A stretch of DNA of 64,000 nt from Heliocidaris erythrogramma. Its lineage: Eukaryota; Echinodermata; Echinoidea; Camarodonta; Echinometridae. The translations under genes and the position numbers were made by a program. The number at the start of each line of letters is the position of its first letter. The first letter of the stretch is position 1. The notes below the pieces were generated by a model, which was not told the DNA's origin, searched no databases, and was given only the letters and a program-made list of their open reading frames with translations. Positions 45,786 through 56,284 of this stretch are shown piece after piece. The stretch lies in NCBI GenBank assembly GCA_025617745.1, contig CM046858.1:34480598-34544597 (forward strand). Reading direction: 5' to 3'.

Positions 45786-46073
45786 ACTATTATAATAAAC
45801 ACAAATAGGACAATATGCGAATTAGCGTGCGCCCTATCAAAATTTGATTATTGCTCTGTGGAGTTGTATTTGCCCTACAAGTATACATGTGTCTTGAGGC
45901 TCGCGAAACATGGATGAAACATGGATGTTAAATGTTTATCTGTAAGTAATTTCATATAAAGCAGCATGCGGATCCAAGATTATATAAAAGTGGGGGTCTC
46001 ACAGGCTCGAGTGTATCTTGGAGGCAGGGGTGGGGCGGTTTTCCCCGTCATTGTGTAACCACTTTTTCCCGGG

Positions 46074-46262
46074 AATAAATCAAATCAAATCAATTTATTG
46101 TACTTAACTCCATAATTTTTTATCATCATCAACATACAAATACAAAGGAAGATGCAAATAGGTTACAGATGATCAAAGAGGAATATCAATCATTGAAAAA
46201 TAACAAAGCAACCCAACCCCACCCACAAAAACAACAACAAACAAACAAACAAAAAACAACCC
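46074..46262 (-). repeat. Possible LINE 3' end with ATTTG tail
   Basis: Reads AAATCAAATCAAATC at the left edge, which on the minus strand is an ATTTG-type tail as seen in CR1/L2-like LINEs. The following 170 bp have no coding similarity I can see. It is not present at the matching place in copy A as far as the gap allows. Confidence 0.35.
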
Positions 46263-47200
46263 ATGAATAACAACACAAGAAGAGGCAAGTACAATGTTAT
46301 AATAAGGAAGATACGATATATATGTCATCTATGTAGGCCTCGATCGATCCTGCCAAACTCTTCCTATAATTTACCAATTTTGATCATGTATTATTTCTTT
46401 TTCTGTCACTGTGTATTATTACTGATCGAGTTGACACAGATCTTGCGTATGTCATAGTCGCTACTCTGCGTTATATATTTAAACTTTAGTTTAGTTCGCT
46501 CATATCTTTAAATGGAGGTACTATGGTATATATCTTATGAAATAGTTTTCTCTTTGTTCTTTGTATGATGGACATCGCATAATAAAATGAAATTCAGTTT
46601 CTAAGTCCGATTGGCAAGTGGGCCATAAACAATTATTAACTAGTAAATTTGTGGCGTCCCTGTTCAATCATTAATTTACTATTGCTTATTCTTATTCCTA
46701 GATAGTTTTGAATATGTGACTTCTCTATATCTAATAAAAAGTATTTTTCTAGGTTTTACGTCTATTTCAGGTCCTTATATGTTTTGGGTTTGTTACAATA
46801 TACGTCACTGTTTTCCTCGATAATTCTCTGCCAATGTCTTATAATATATCTTTCTTGCAATTTCAAATCGTTTGCTCGGATTATGGACATACAGATGAAA
46901 GGGGGAGGGAGGTATGGGATGAAAAAGAAAATCTCGTCATAAAGCCCTCCCCTTCCTTTTTTTTCTCTCTTTCTCAACAAAGGGCGGGGCGTCCAGGGAC
47001 CGCCTTCCCGTTGTGATGTTTTCCTTCCCCCATGTCTACTCCTTCAATTATTATTCTTGTCAATGAATGGAAGCTTACTTTTTAGTAAATAGATCAGTTG
47101 CAGTTGCGATACCATGGAGGGGGTAGGGGGAGGGGTGAGTGCCTCTCAATCAAAGCACTTTTCTGATCCCCCGCTCGATAAATACATATTGTTATGTAAT

Positions 47201-47539
47201 AACGTGGAGAAGGTTTACGGTTCACCATGTGTGTTGGTAGGAGGAAAGGGAAAAGGAAATTAGAAATGGATAGACGAGAAAGATGACAAGAGAGAAAAGA
47301 AGAAATATTCTTTCGTGACAATGGGTGAAGTCCTGAAAAGGACTGTAGACCAGATGAGATGAGATGAGATGAGAAGACTTGGTTGATGATCGATGGATGA
47401 GCATTAAACGGTGCAAACAAGAACAAAAAGGTGCATTTTTGCACCCTTTTCATATAGAGTGCAAGGTTGCATCCCAAAAGGTGCTGCCAGTGTTGCATTT
47501 AGGGTGCAAACTTGAACCTTTTTTCTTAGTGTGTATAAA
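47201..47539 (+). other. Spacer between copy B and repeat X, no gene
   Basis: Contains a short GATGA array at about 47353-47372 and the repeated GGTGCA motif (GGTGCAAAC, AAGGTGCATTTTTGCACC). No gene signal. Confidence 0.5.
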
Positions 47540-47870
47540 GAAAAGGAATATGGGTGTTCAGGCTTTCTAAAAAATGGTAACGTATAAGCTTTACCTGGTA
47601 TTATCAATTGAGCATCAAGAGGAACTGGAAATATATCACATAGTAATTTCCAAAACATATAGTCAAAATCGTGATCTTATCAAGACAAATGATATGTATA
47701 GATAGGTACATAATACTGTGATTTCTGTTACCTGAATCCAATCTGCTAATTTACTACCTATTCTGGAGATTGATTGTGCACACTTGACTGAAGTTACCAA
47801 TCTTTTATTACAAAATCTTCTTGCTACATTGAGAGGTCAGTTACATATTGATGGGGAACAAGACCTTTTT
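47540..47870 (+). repeat. Direct repeat X, copy 2
   Basis: Matches 29065-29410. Confidence 0.85.
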
Positions 47871-48883
47871 GGATGGAAGAATTTCCAATAGACGGCTTCT
47901 GTAATGTATACAAATTTATGCACATATATTCTCTGAGCGCCTTGTGACGAGCTATTCCATTAACCTGCTTTTTATAAATGAGCCTCAATGCTTGGAATCA
48001 GTTTGCATACATTATTTGTTGCTATGTCCGGCAAGCTTTCAGGTTGTCAAGAACAACCTTTATTTTAAAGGTATGTATGAAATTTGCAACATTACCGAAG
48101 CGGTCTATTGTGTAAAAAGGGGGGGGGGGTATGGGATGAAGGAGAAAATGTGGACATAACTCTCCCCCCTTTTTCTTTCCCACTATTTTCTTCTCATTCA
48201 GAGCACTTTTCCAATCCCCTTTACAATAAATAAGTATAATATTTACAAACAACACTGCGCAGGAAAAAAAAATTCTTTCCGCCAATGGTCTTGGATTCGC
48301 ATTGTGCTAGCTGGAGAGAGAAGAAGAAAACAATTATTTCCCGTCTTCGTCTTTGTTTTTCCAAATCCGTGTGTGAATGGTTTGAAGACGAGACCGAAGA
48401 CGGGATTTTTTCCCCTTCCTATCTTTACCTTTTCTTTCCTTTTATCTCCAGCTAGCCAGAACAACATGAAAATGCGAGTTTTGACATTCTGTGAAATTAA
48501 CCCACTGGGTCAAATTTGATAGAGCATATTCTTTGGAATGCTTGTTTAAAAATAGTAACGACCTTCCAGTTTTGTTTAATATCATAGATTAAAATCTTTT
48601 ATTGTAATAACATAGCGCCCTTTAGAATTCTTCTGTTTCACGCATCTCTTTATCATAATCATATCTGATTGATACACGTTTGTAAAAACCCAGTTACACA
48701 CACACTCTTTTAATGTTTTTGTTTCAGTTATCTCATTTATTTTCCTACATTGCATTCTATGGTACACAATTATTTGTTGTCAATGACCTTTTAAAATCAT
48801 TTCCATTTTTTTTCATCCAGCCAAGCCGTTCACCCATTATTCAATATTCATTTACAGCCCGTTCACTGGTCCAACAGCACAGG
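47871..48883 (+). repeat. Partial third copy of the ~8-kb repeat
   Basis: 47900-48130 is the inverted counterpart of 59350-59720. 48140-48600 resembles 30190-30800, and 48601-48883 resembles 4764-4980 and 40502-40715, keeping the TA empty site at about 48608. No gene. Confidence 0.7.
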
Positions 48884-50281
48884 CGTAGCCAGGAATTGTT
48901 CTTAGGGGGGGGGGGGGGGCAGACATGAAGGATCCAACCGCATAGCCAGGATTTCATTTTAGGTGGGCGGTTGTGGGGCACGCGAAGAGTGCGAAATTGG
49001 TGATGAGCACGCAAAACATGCTCCCCAGGGGTGGGTGCAGGGGGGGGGGGGGAGTTTCCCCCCTCCCGCCCGAAGCGCGAAATCTCGTTTTACAGCAAAT
49101 TTGAGAGAAAGATAAGGCGGCTCGTAACACTTTTTTAGGCGGAATGTTAGTTCACCGACCTGACTGCTTTTCAGTTATTTTGGACGCAATTATGCACTGT
49201 AATTAACAGGGGTGGGGCAGGGAGGGGCAGTTTCCCCCTTCCAGCGCGAAGCGCGAAAGCTCTCACGTTTTAGCAAGAGAAAGATACACGGCTCGTAGCA
49301 AACAATTTTTTGAGGTGGAAAGTTATAGTTCGACGCCCTGACGTTTTAGCAAATTTGAGGGAAAGATAACGGCTCGTAACAATTTTCTTCGGCTGAAAGT
49401 TTGACGCCTAGCTGACTGCTTTTCAGTTATTTGGACGTAATACTGCACAGTATGGGTGCAGGGAGGGAGATTTTCCCCCTTCCCGCTGGAAGTGCGAAAG
49501 CTCTGACGTTTTAGCAAATTTGAGAGAAAGATAACGGCTTGTAGCAAACAATTTATTGAGGCGGAAAGTTATAGTTCGTAGCCGGATCTACGTTATTCTA
49601 CAAGCGAGGGAGAAAGCGACCGAGCGGCAAATTTTTCAATATCTAACCCTAAAAAACACATTTTCTTGTGCATTTTACCCAGGAAGTTTTGCATTTGAAC
49701 ACCGCAGTTGAGCGGTAGAGTAGCTCGAATTTTATACATTGATAAACGGTTTTTTATTCACTCACTTCTACAATCGGGAGCAGAACTAACAAAAACCCTA
49801 TAGGCTTGAGAAAGAGTCGAGAAATTCAGCAAGGTGACCTGAAGTTCGGATTTCTTTCAAAGGTTCAACCTTTGCAAATGCTGTTTCATACACTTTATCC
49901 TATATTGGGAGCGTAATATTTGGCAGGAGTGATATGAAACTTACATGATATAGCGTCCAAGGCAGTCGCATCTTTATTTTTTCAAAGTTTGTGAACCCTT
50001 TAAGCTTTTTAAGAATTAAATACTGGGGGAGCGAAAATTACGAGATCCTGAAAGAAAATAATCATGCAAAGGAGCAAAGCGACCGAGCTTTGAAACATTT
50101 TTCTACCCTTCAAAAACTAGATTTCTAGTGCATTTACCTTGCGGATTTGGGGACGTGTGATCCGTAAAGATTATGATTTTTTTCATTTCCCCCTATTTTT
50201 CTTTCTCTTCTTTGCGTTTTTTGCGCCCCTCCAAGTGTTGCCCGGGGCACGTGCCCCCTGCCCCCCTAGATACACCACTGA
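48884..50281. mobile_element. TIR-like element with internal tandem repeats
   Basis: The left end CAGGCGTAGCCAGGAATT and the right end CCCCCTAGATACACCACTG resemble the CAGGGGCGTATCCAGG family ends in inverted orientation. A clean 8-bp duplication is not seen. The flanks belong to different parts of the 8-kb repeat, so insertion was accompanied by deletion. 49060-49580 holds about four copies of a unit with GACGTTTTAGCAAATTTGAG and AGAAAGATAACGGCTCGTA. No transposase is visible. Confidence 0.6.
49060..49580 (+). repeat. Tandem repeat, about four diverged units
   Basis: Each unit has AGCAAATTTGAGAGAAAGAT, GGCTCGTA and GGCGGAAAGTT-like blocks. Spacing is irregular (about 90-180 bp). Confidence 0.75.
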
Positions 50282-50880
50282 GCATCAGAATTTAATGTAG
50301 CATATTGACATGAGAACAAAACTATAATATGAAGACAAGTAAGAGAAGGAGGATGGGAGAAAAGAGACAAATTTCGAAGAGAGAGAGAGAGGGAGAAGAA
50401 AGAAAAAAAAAATAATAGCTCTCAGACATGTCAGATGATGCGAATTAGCGTGCGCCCTATTAAAATTTGATATTTGCTCTTGTGGAGTTGCTAAAGTGGA
50501 TTTATCCCAAAGTATACATCTTTTAGGCTCATCTTTAAACATGGATCTGTAAGTAATCCTTACTATAATTTGGCTTATGTGTGTCTGTCCTTCTGTTTGT
50601 ATGAAAGTGCTTTCTCCATGATTTTCCAGTCATTCGAGCTGGGTTTATTTTTAAACATGGTTAAATTGTTCCCAGCTTGTCATGAGGGGGTTGTTTGTGG
50701 TATTTTGGTCGTATTATTTAAAGTTTTTTTTACAATTCGTAACTTTCTTTGGCAGGCCCCGAGAAAAGCTGCGAAGTTCCCAGTCCTTCCGACCTTTTTC
50801 GAGTCAGCGAAATTACATAGGCCGTAATGCTATGCTGATCGATGAATGAACCGTCGCGTCGCATGTAGATCTACACTCGT
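50282..50880 (+). repeat. Partial repeat copy and unassigned DNA
   Basis: 50283-50545 matches 45610-45960 and 61880-62120 (ATTGACATGAGAACAAAACT; AATTAGCGTGCG). 50546-50880 holds nothing I recognise. Confidence 0.55.
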
Positions 50881-51413
50881 ATGACGGGCGAAACGACATA
50901 AATATGCCCAACTATACAACTATGCAACTGGCGAGTAGATGTACAGTTTTAACCAATCACAACACAGGAAACTATACAACTATGCAACTGTGCAACTGTA
51001 AGGAGTAAAGCATGTATAGTTGCATATTTGTATAGTAAGCGGGCCAAAATGCCATAATTACGTGCAATTATATATCCGTACCGCTGACGAGTATAGATGT
51101 ATAGTGTTAACCAATCATATCACAGGAAACTATACAACTATACATCTACTCCCGCAGTCTGGAATAGATATATAGTTTTAACCAATCAGATGAGTACGTG
51201 TATACATGTAGTTGTATAGTTTCCTGTAATCTGATTGGTTAAAGGCCCCCTTTTATGGTATTACAAAGGAACTTCATTTAATAGACTTTTCTACTTTGAA
51301 TCCAGATCTGTCAATCATATTACCTGAATTCCATTCATTAATCTGTAACCTTGAAAATAAAAAAATAACTGGGAACGCCCCTAAAAATTTTGGAAAATCG
51401 GTCCAGCGATCGA

Positions 51414-51431
51414 TGACGTCATGTGACGTCA
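51414..51431. promoter_or_regulatory. Paired CRE sites upstream of the P2RX7_C gene
   Basis: Two perfect TGACGTCA palindromes at 51414-51421 and 51424-51431, 144 bp before the ATG at 51575. They are the consensus site for CREB/ATF bZIP factors. A TGACGTCA is also upstream of the THAP gene (55771) and of the element-B P2RX7_C exon (58803). Confidence 0.6.
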
Positions 51432-51879
51432 CCCACAGAACGCTCGACTCACACAAGCTGGATCAGTATCGATGTGTGTGTGTTATGGCTATTGAGCTTC
51501 GTGTAGATCCCTTCGACTTCGTGCCATTTCAGCCCTTCATTTTAGCTTTTTAAAGACAAAATCCTACATCAACGATGGCATCATCTTCTTCAGCCAGGAC
51601 ACTTATTCAGGATCAGATATATCTGATTTGGAGCATCAAGTCCCAGAAGAAATTGAAGAGGAATTAGGGGCCCGGCCGTATACTATGTTTGAGCCAGACA
51701 TGTCGGATTCTGTCTGGGCAAGATTCTGATGATGACAGAGACGTCCCTGATTTTAATAACGGAGAGGATATCGACGGGAGACACAATTGGTAATTATTTT
51801 TTGATAATAAATTACCGATTAAAGTTTAATTCACGCATATCCACGTATTATGAATCTTGTTTACGCTTGCAAATTGCCC

Positions 51880-52020
51880 GAGAGGCTGAGCTGATACTTC
51901 GCTGATCGAGGCAGTGAGCTCGATGTGCGCAGGGCCGGGGTACACCCCGCGCTGTTTGGTTGTTCGCCTGCTGACCCTGCCTGGGTTTGCTCTTGGGCAG
52001 TTTTACTGGTGCATGGGGTG
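51880..52020 (+). other. GC-rich island in intron a-b
   Basis: A local GC-rich block (GAGGCAGTGAGCTCGATGTG ... GGGTACACCCCGC) unlike the AT-rich surroundings. It does not fold as a tRNA by eye and has no A/B box that I trust. It lies where the missing zinc-motif exon would be expected. Confidence 0.35.
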
Positions 52021-52145
52021 GTAGCGTTTGATTCTAGTAAATTCTAACATTGATATCCAGAAAACTCTTAGCTCTCCTGTTATCTTGCTTGTTTTCTTTG
52101 TGCTGCTACACTAAGTAAGTGTAGGTACCGTTATAGTTGACAATA

Positions 52146-52183
52146 GATATGATCTTCTTCTTCTTCTTCTTCTTCTTCTTCTC
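52146..52183 (+). repeat. CTT microsatellite at a splice acceptor
   Basis: About ten CTT units directly before the CCCAG acceptor of exon b, so it would act as the polypyrimidine tract. Confidence 0.9.
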
Positions 52184-52778
52184 CACCCAGGGTTTCATCC
52201 AGTGTGTCTGGAGCGGTATGTGATGGAAACTGCTTACTAGCTATCTGTATCGGCAGCAGTATGGCGGACAGGCAAGGCAGGATGCAACTGAAAATCAGTG
52301 AGTACACCATATTTTTTGTTTTAATCCTTACTGCAGTATTCCTGTATTATATAAAGCAGTTTGGATGCAATATGCCAATTTGGCTCCTTATTTAATATTA
52401 CGATATTCTATAAAATAATGTTTTAGCCTTAATGTAAATAGAGGAAGATTATTCTATTTGCAGTGTACATGTATTTTCTTGTCCTATGTGCAGATTAACG
52501 TTTGTTTCCTCTTTCCCCATCACAACATTTTACACTGCAATGTTGACAACTAAATTATTAGCTAATCTTCTATTGTTTATTTGTGAAGTTCAAAGTAAAA
52601 GTTACCTCACTATCACCTACATCATAGACTACACTGTGCATTGTTTTGAAGTTGTCTAATCATAGTTTCCTTTGTACTCTTAAAAAAAAATCTTTTATAG
52701 GAAAGCCAGGCAGGGCAGGACGTGTTCCTCTCCCATCTTGTGCCGTGACAAGAATCCGTGCAGCATTTCCATCAGAAC

Positions 52779-53073
52779 CATTGGCGGATCCAGGGGGCAC
52801 AGCTGACCCGGTCCCCCCCCCCCCCCCCCCCTTTGGAAGAGAAGTATGATTTTTTTTTTTGCTTGTCAGGGAATTATGGAGGGGAAACTAGACCCCAATA
52901 ACCCCTTATTGAGCGATTTTTGAAGGTTTAGCGAATTTCTTTTTTTGCCCCCCCCCCCCCCCCCCCCCCCCTCACCGCGCGTCGCTGCGCGACGCCGACG
53001 AGACCAGAAAAATACGGGTCTACCTTTTGACAAACTTTCATTTTTGTGCCCCTCTTTTTTACTCAATCCTAGA
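52779..53073 (+). mobile_element. GGCGGATCC-type repeat inserted in exon c
   Basis: Starts CATTGGCGGATCCAGGG, the same end as the repeat at 22813 (opposite strand), and shares TTTGGAAGAGAAGTATG and GGAATTATGGAGGGG. ATCAGAAC is on both sides (about 52771-52778 and 53074-53081), an apparent 8-bp duplication. The right terminal repeat is not intact; only CCTAG resembles it. Poly-C tracts of about 17 and 22 bases lie inside. Confidence 0.6.
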
Positions 53074-53130
53074 TCAGAACAGAACAGGGGCTTTGAAGAG
53101 GCGTAGACCTACATACAATTTTGCTGTTTT

Positions 53131-54519
53131 TCCCCCACCTTGTCAAGATCTATGTTTACAGAAAAATATATGTTTTACTTCCACCTTATTACTGAGATTT
53201 TTATTACTGTTCTAAGATAGATTTTCAAAGATATTTTTTTAAATTGGAAATATTCCCTGCATTTTACCTCTTTAGGGTATTTTCTTTTCAAAGTTTACTG
53301 TATGTATATATATTTTTTTAACCTTTGCAAAAAAATCAAAAGGGAGGGCAGCTCTGTGGAACTTTAATTTAAGCTATGCAACCATTATTCTCATACTTTT
53401 TTTTACTGGGGCTTGGATATGACATGCACAAATCTCAACATTAAGCAAAGGTGATAGTAGAATTGAACATTTTAAAAATATTTATGTATCAGAACTGTTG
53501 TTCCATCAGTGTAAACTTTTACACAAAGTCATTATTTGAAAGACAAAAATATTCAGTACTAATGACTGGCAAAAATCTTTTATTTAATCGGGTCATTCAT
53601 GTGATCATCATTATTGTTGCTTCACATCATATTTCTTTTCAAATTGACATTATTTTTTCTACAGATTTTTTTTTTTCTTCTTTCATTTGATTTATTGTAT
53701 TTATTATTATGTACTGATATATGTTGGTCTAGTTGTTAACTTGATAACGCTTAGATAGCATATACATTTATCATGTATATAACTGTTTATAAGAAATGTT
53801 AAAAATGCTAGTACGTCATTGTTCAGTCTATCTTTTCATGAAATTTAATTCCTATACATGGATATCAGTTTTCCTGAAAGTTGGGTTTATTACATGAGGG
53901 TGTGCTACACTGTGACAATGTGGTAAAAATGTTATTGCTGTTTTTGCTTCAAGTATCAGAGGAAAAGAGTAGTCTAGGAGGCTTATTTTGAATTGAATAT
54001 TCATTTTCACTGTCAGAAATAAAATTGGAATTGGGTAACTGAGTTCACATCTAAGTATTTGCCCAGAGCATTTTTTGTAATGGATGTTGTAAAGATGCAT
54101 GTATCTCAGTCAAGAATGATAACTCTATTGTTAATGGCATATGAGGTCTGTTATTTTTTATGGCATTTGTTGTTTAATTTGTTAATGAAACACACTTTGG
54201 AAGCTAATCAGTTTTGTTTGTTTTGTTTTGTTATGTTTGTTTTGTTTTTTTGGGGGGTGGGCATTCTCCTATTGAATTTTTGATGTTCAATTGTAAGACA
54301 ACCATTTCCTGGATACATCTATATCTACATTTCTCCAGAAGTAATAATATATTTCAAATCAATTGAATATTTTTGTCATCTCTGGAAGAGCTCAAACACA
54401 TTTACTATGCAAGGCTTGTCGTGAATGAAACTAACAATTGAAAAGAAAGGTGTGAGGGTGTGAGTGCGTGAATGAGATCAAAACCAACAATTGGCAGAAT
54501 GGAAAAAGAAAAAAAAAAG
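53131..54519 (+). other. Interior of element A, no gene recognised
   Basis: AT-rich DNA with scattered short frames. I searched for a transposase core (DDE-type blocks) and see none. Confidence 0.45.
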
Positions 54520-54905
54520 AGATAAAGTTGAGAGGAGATGTGTGTAATTGGAGAATATTGGGCAAAAAGAAGGAGAAAGGGAGACAGAAAGCACAAGAGA
54601 AGAAATAGTGAAAAAGAGAGGGAATCACTGGGGGAAAAAGGGAGAGATAAAAAAGTTGAGGGAAGATGTGTGAAAGCGGAGAATTTTGGGCATAAAGGTT
54701 GAGAATTTTGGGCATAAAGAGGGAGAAATGGAGGGAAAGCACAAGGGGAGAAATAGAGAGAGAGGGAATCATTGGGGGGAAAAAAAATAAAAAGTTGAGG
54801 GAAGATGTGTGTAAGTGGAGAATTTTAGGCATAAAGAGGGAGAAAGGGAGGGAAAGCACAAGAGAAGAAAAGGTGAAAGAGAGAGAGGGAATCATTGGAA
54901 AACAG
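54520..54905 (+). repeat. Purine-rich minisatellite, three units
   Basis: Units of about 120-145 bp start AAAAGTTGAG(A/G)G(A/G)AGATGTGTG, pass GGAGAATTTTGGGCATAAAG and end GAGAGGGAATCA(C/T)TGG. The second unit has an internal 25-bp duplication (TTGAGAATTTTGGGCATAAA). Almost all bases on this strand are purines. Confidence 0.88.
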
Positions 54906-55427
54906 ATTTTTCTGTCAAATGAACTACATGTATAAGGTAGAGTAGGAATCAACCTGTAACTGTGATGTATACCCCTTTTTCCTGCCGAAGGAGGGGGGGG
55001 GGGGGGAGGGGGGTTGTAGGTTGAAAATTGCCCGTTACACTTTCACTACATTCAGGGTGGTAACAAAAATCAATATATTATACGGTGGAAACTTAGTATA
55101 ACGAGGTCCTTGGGACTATTAAAATTACCTGGTTAAATCCAGAATCTCGTTACATCAGTTTTAAAAAAAAAGAATATAAAAAGTTGAGACCAAAATATTG
55201 CCTTGTTATATCAGGAATATTGTTGTATCAGACCTCTTTATACTGAGTTTCCACTCTACCATGATAAACATTTTTATAACACTCTTTATGGAGAAAGATC
55301 TTTTTCTTCATCAAGAACAAAAAAAAATCATTTTTAATAGTAAAGACGAATTGAGAGAGGTGCTTGTGAGGTAAAGCTCAGAGTCGCCAAATTTCATATT
55401 ATTGATACATGTATGATCAAACTTGTT
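54906..55427 (+). other. Interior of element A between minisatellite and THAP gene
   Basis: Contains a poly-G tract at about 54990-55015 and a stretch of short inverted motifs (TATAACGAGGTC; GTTATATCAGGAA). No gene is recognised. Confidence 0.4.
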
Positions 55428-55664
55428 TCAGGGACGGCCTCTTCTTGATGCCATACGCAGCCCCGTGCTATCGACGAAGTCCTCCGCACAAAAGTGCTCG
55501 GAGCACACAACACTGTGCTCACTCGGCCCCTTCCAATGGGCGCGAGTTAATTTTACTTTTGCGGTCCATTTCCTTCTTATATTTGGGTCTTTAGGGAATA
55601 AATGTAGACTGACACCCTCCTTTGTGGTGTTACTGCAACCTGCAACAACGCAGCGTTGCGGCAT
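55428..55664 (-). CDS. THAP-type zinc finger protein in element A
   Basis: On the minus strand the frame starts MPQRCVVAGCSNTTKEGVSL, continues HLFPKDPNIRRKWTAKVKLT and ends VVCSEHFCAEDFVDSTGLRM before a TGA (55428-55430). The C2CH zinc ligands are Cys5 and Cys10 (CVVAGC) and the Cys and His of VVCSEH; the conserved Trp (RKWTAKV) and the SLH.FP motif are present. THAP domains bind DNA in a sequence-specific way and occur in P-element-like and other transposases and in host regulators. At 78 codons it is only the domain; a GTATGG donor after GLR could join it to another exon. A TGACGTCA lies 107 bp upstream. It converges on the P2RX7_C gene. Confidence 0.85.
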   Translation of the reverse strand: MPQRCVVAGCSNTTKEGVSLHLFPKDPNIRRKWTAKVKLTRAHWKGPSEHSVVCSEHFCAEDFVDSTGLRMASRRGRP

Positions 55665-55770
55665 ACTTCGCTTTAGAGGTGGTTTTCGAGGTGGTATACA
55701 CAACAGCAAGTTAGTTTGCACATGTAATACATAGGCAATATTGTAAACAAGCATCGGCAATGTCGGTTTG

Positions 55771-55778
55771 TGACGTCA
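55771..55778. promoter_or_regulatory. CRE site upstream of the element-A THAP gene
   Basis: Perfect TGACGTCA within TGTGACGTCACACGTCA, in a GC-richer region with a GGGGCGGAGC-like box near 55825. Confidence 0.5.
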
Positions 55779-56284
55779 CACGTCAATCATGCTCGCGGAA
55801 CGAGAATTCGGGGTTTAAAAGGGGGCGGAGCTTAGCAGACTGTTTTGGACATGAATACCTGGGGGAAATATTATTTTAAAAATATCTTGATAAGTATTTA
55901 TTGCAAACGGATGTGATTTTTCAATTTAGATGAGATGCATGTACAAAATACCAAGAATTATAATTTCATAACAGGGGACCTTTAAAACTATACATCTATT
56001 CCAGATTGCGGGAGTAGATGTATAGTTGTATAGTTTCATGTGTTCTGATTGGTTAAAACTACATCTCCTCTACAGCGGTACGGATGTATAGTTGCTCGTA
56101 TTTATGGCACTTTGGCTCGCTTACTGTACATCTATGCAACCATGCATGCGTAACAGTCGCACAGTTGTATAGTTGTATAGTTTCCTGTGTTCTGGTTGGT
56201 CAAAACTAGACATCTACTCGACAGTTGTATAGTTGTATAGTTGTATAATTGCGCATATTTATGTCTCTTATTCGTGTCGTCATA

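Larger units (their letters stand above)
40502..47200 (+). repeat. Copy B of the ~8-kb repeat, second part
   Basis: Continues copy B after the foldback/BEL insertion and matches 4776-10141 and 10780-11560 in order. No gene is supported. It differs from copy A by two private tandem duplications (42967-43500 and 44341-45074), longer ATTT and G/C homopolymers, and extra sequence at 45600-46385 where copy A has the gap. Confidence 0.87.
51575..53130 (+). pseudogene. P2RX7_C-type gene in element A, three exons, degenerate
   Basis: Exon a (51575-51789) starts MASSSSARTL, shifts frame, then reads SGSDISDLEHQVPEEIEEEL, GARPYTMFEPDMSDS and, after another shift, SDDDRDVPDFNN, ending in a Trp codon at a GTAATT donor. 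Exon b (52191-52297) follows a CTT-rich tract ending CCCAG and reads PVCLERYV, then WKLLTSYLYRQQYGGQARQD in a shifted frame, with a GTGAGT donor. Exon c (52701 on) reads GRAGRVPLPSCAVTRIRAAF, is split by a repeat at 52779, and resumes as TGALKRRRPTYNF at about 53077. The RPY.MFEP entry, the VCL....Y...YG part and LPSC..IR..FPSE are the family signature. The exon with the CxCGxC zinc motif is not found. In known proteins this domain binds zinc and lies in the cytoplasm; its role in a transposon is unknown. Confidence 0.72.
51243..55981. mobile_element. TTAA-flanked DNA transposon, element A (Kolobok-like?)
   Basis: The ends are AGGCCCCCTTTTATGGTATT on the left and, reversed, AGGTCCCCTGTTATGAAATT on the right: inverted repeats with about four mismatches in 20. 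TTAA is present at 51239-51242 and 55982-55985. Inside are a rightward P2RX7_C-type gene (51575-53130) and a leftward THAP gene (55664-55428). A TTAA duplication is known from Kolobok and piggyBac elements, and THAP domains occur in several transposase families including, to my knowledge, Kolobok. No recognisable transposase core is present, so this copy is non-autonomous or the catalytic gene is unknown to me. Confidence 0.7.
50880..56284. mobile_element. Foldback element with ACTATAC-rich arms, split by TTAA element A
   Basis: The left arm (50880-51242) and right arm (55982-56284) are inverted copies of roughly 300-360 bp. Each is built from repeats such as ACTATACAACTATGCAACTG, AGTAGATGTATAGTTTTAAC and AACCAATCAG. 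The outer ends read TATGACG and CGTCATA. Element A sits between the arms at a TTAA. The same arms contain other GATTGGTTAAAAC motifs, which is what the pre-insertion target would have looked like. No transposase belongs to the arms themselves. Confidence 0.75.

Noticed and set aside
51880-52020. Possible tRNA or tRNA-derived SINE head
   Set aside because: No convincing A and B boxes or cloverleaf could be drawn by eye.
54431-54952. 173-codon Ser/Phe/Leu-rich frame on the minus strand
   Set aside because: It is the pyrimidine strand of the purine minisatellite; no start context or conserved domain.
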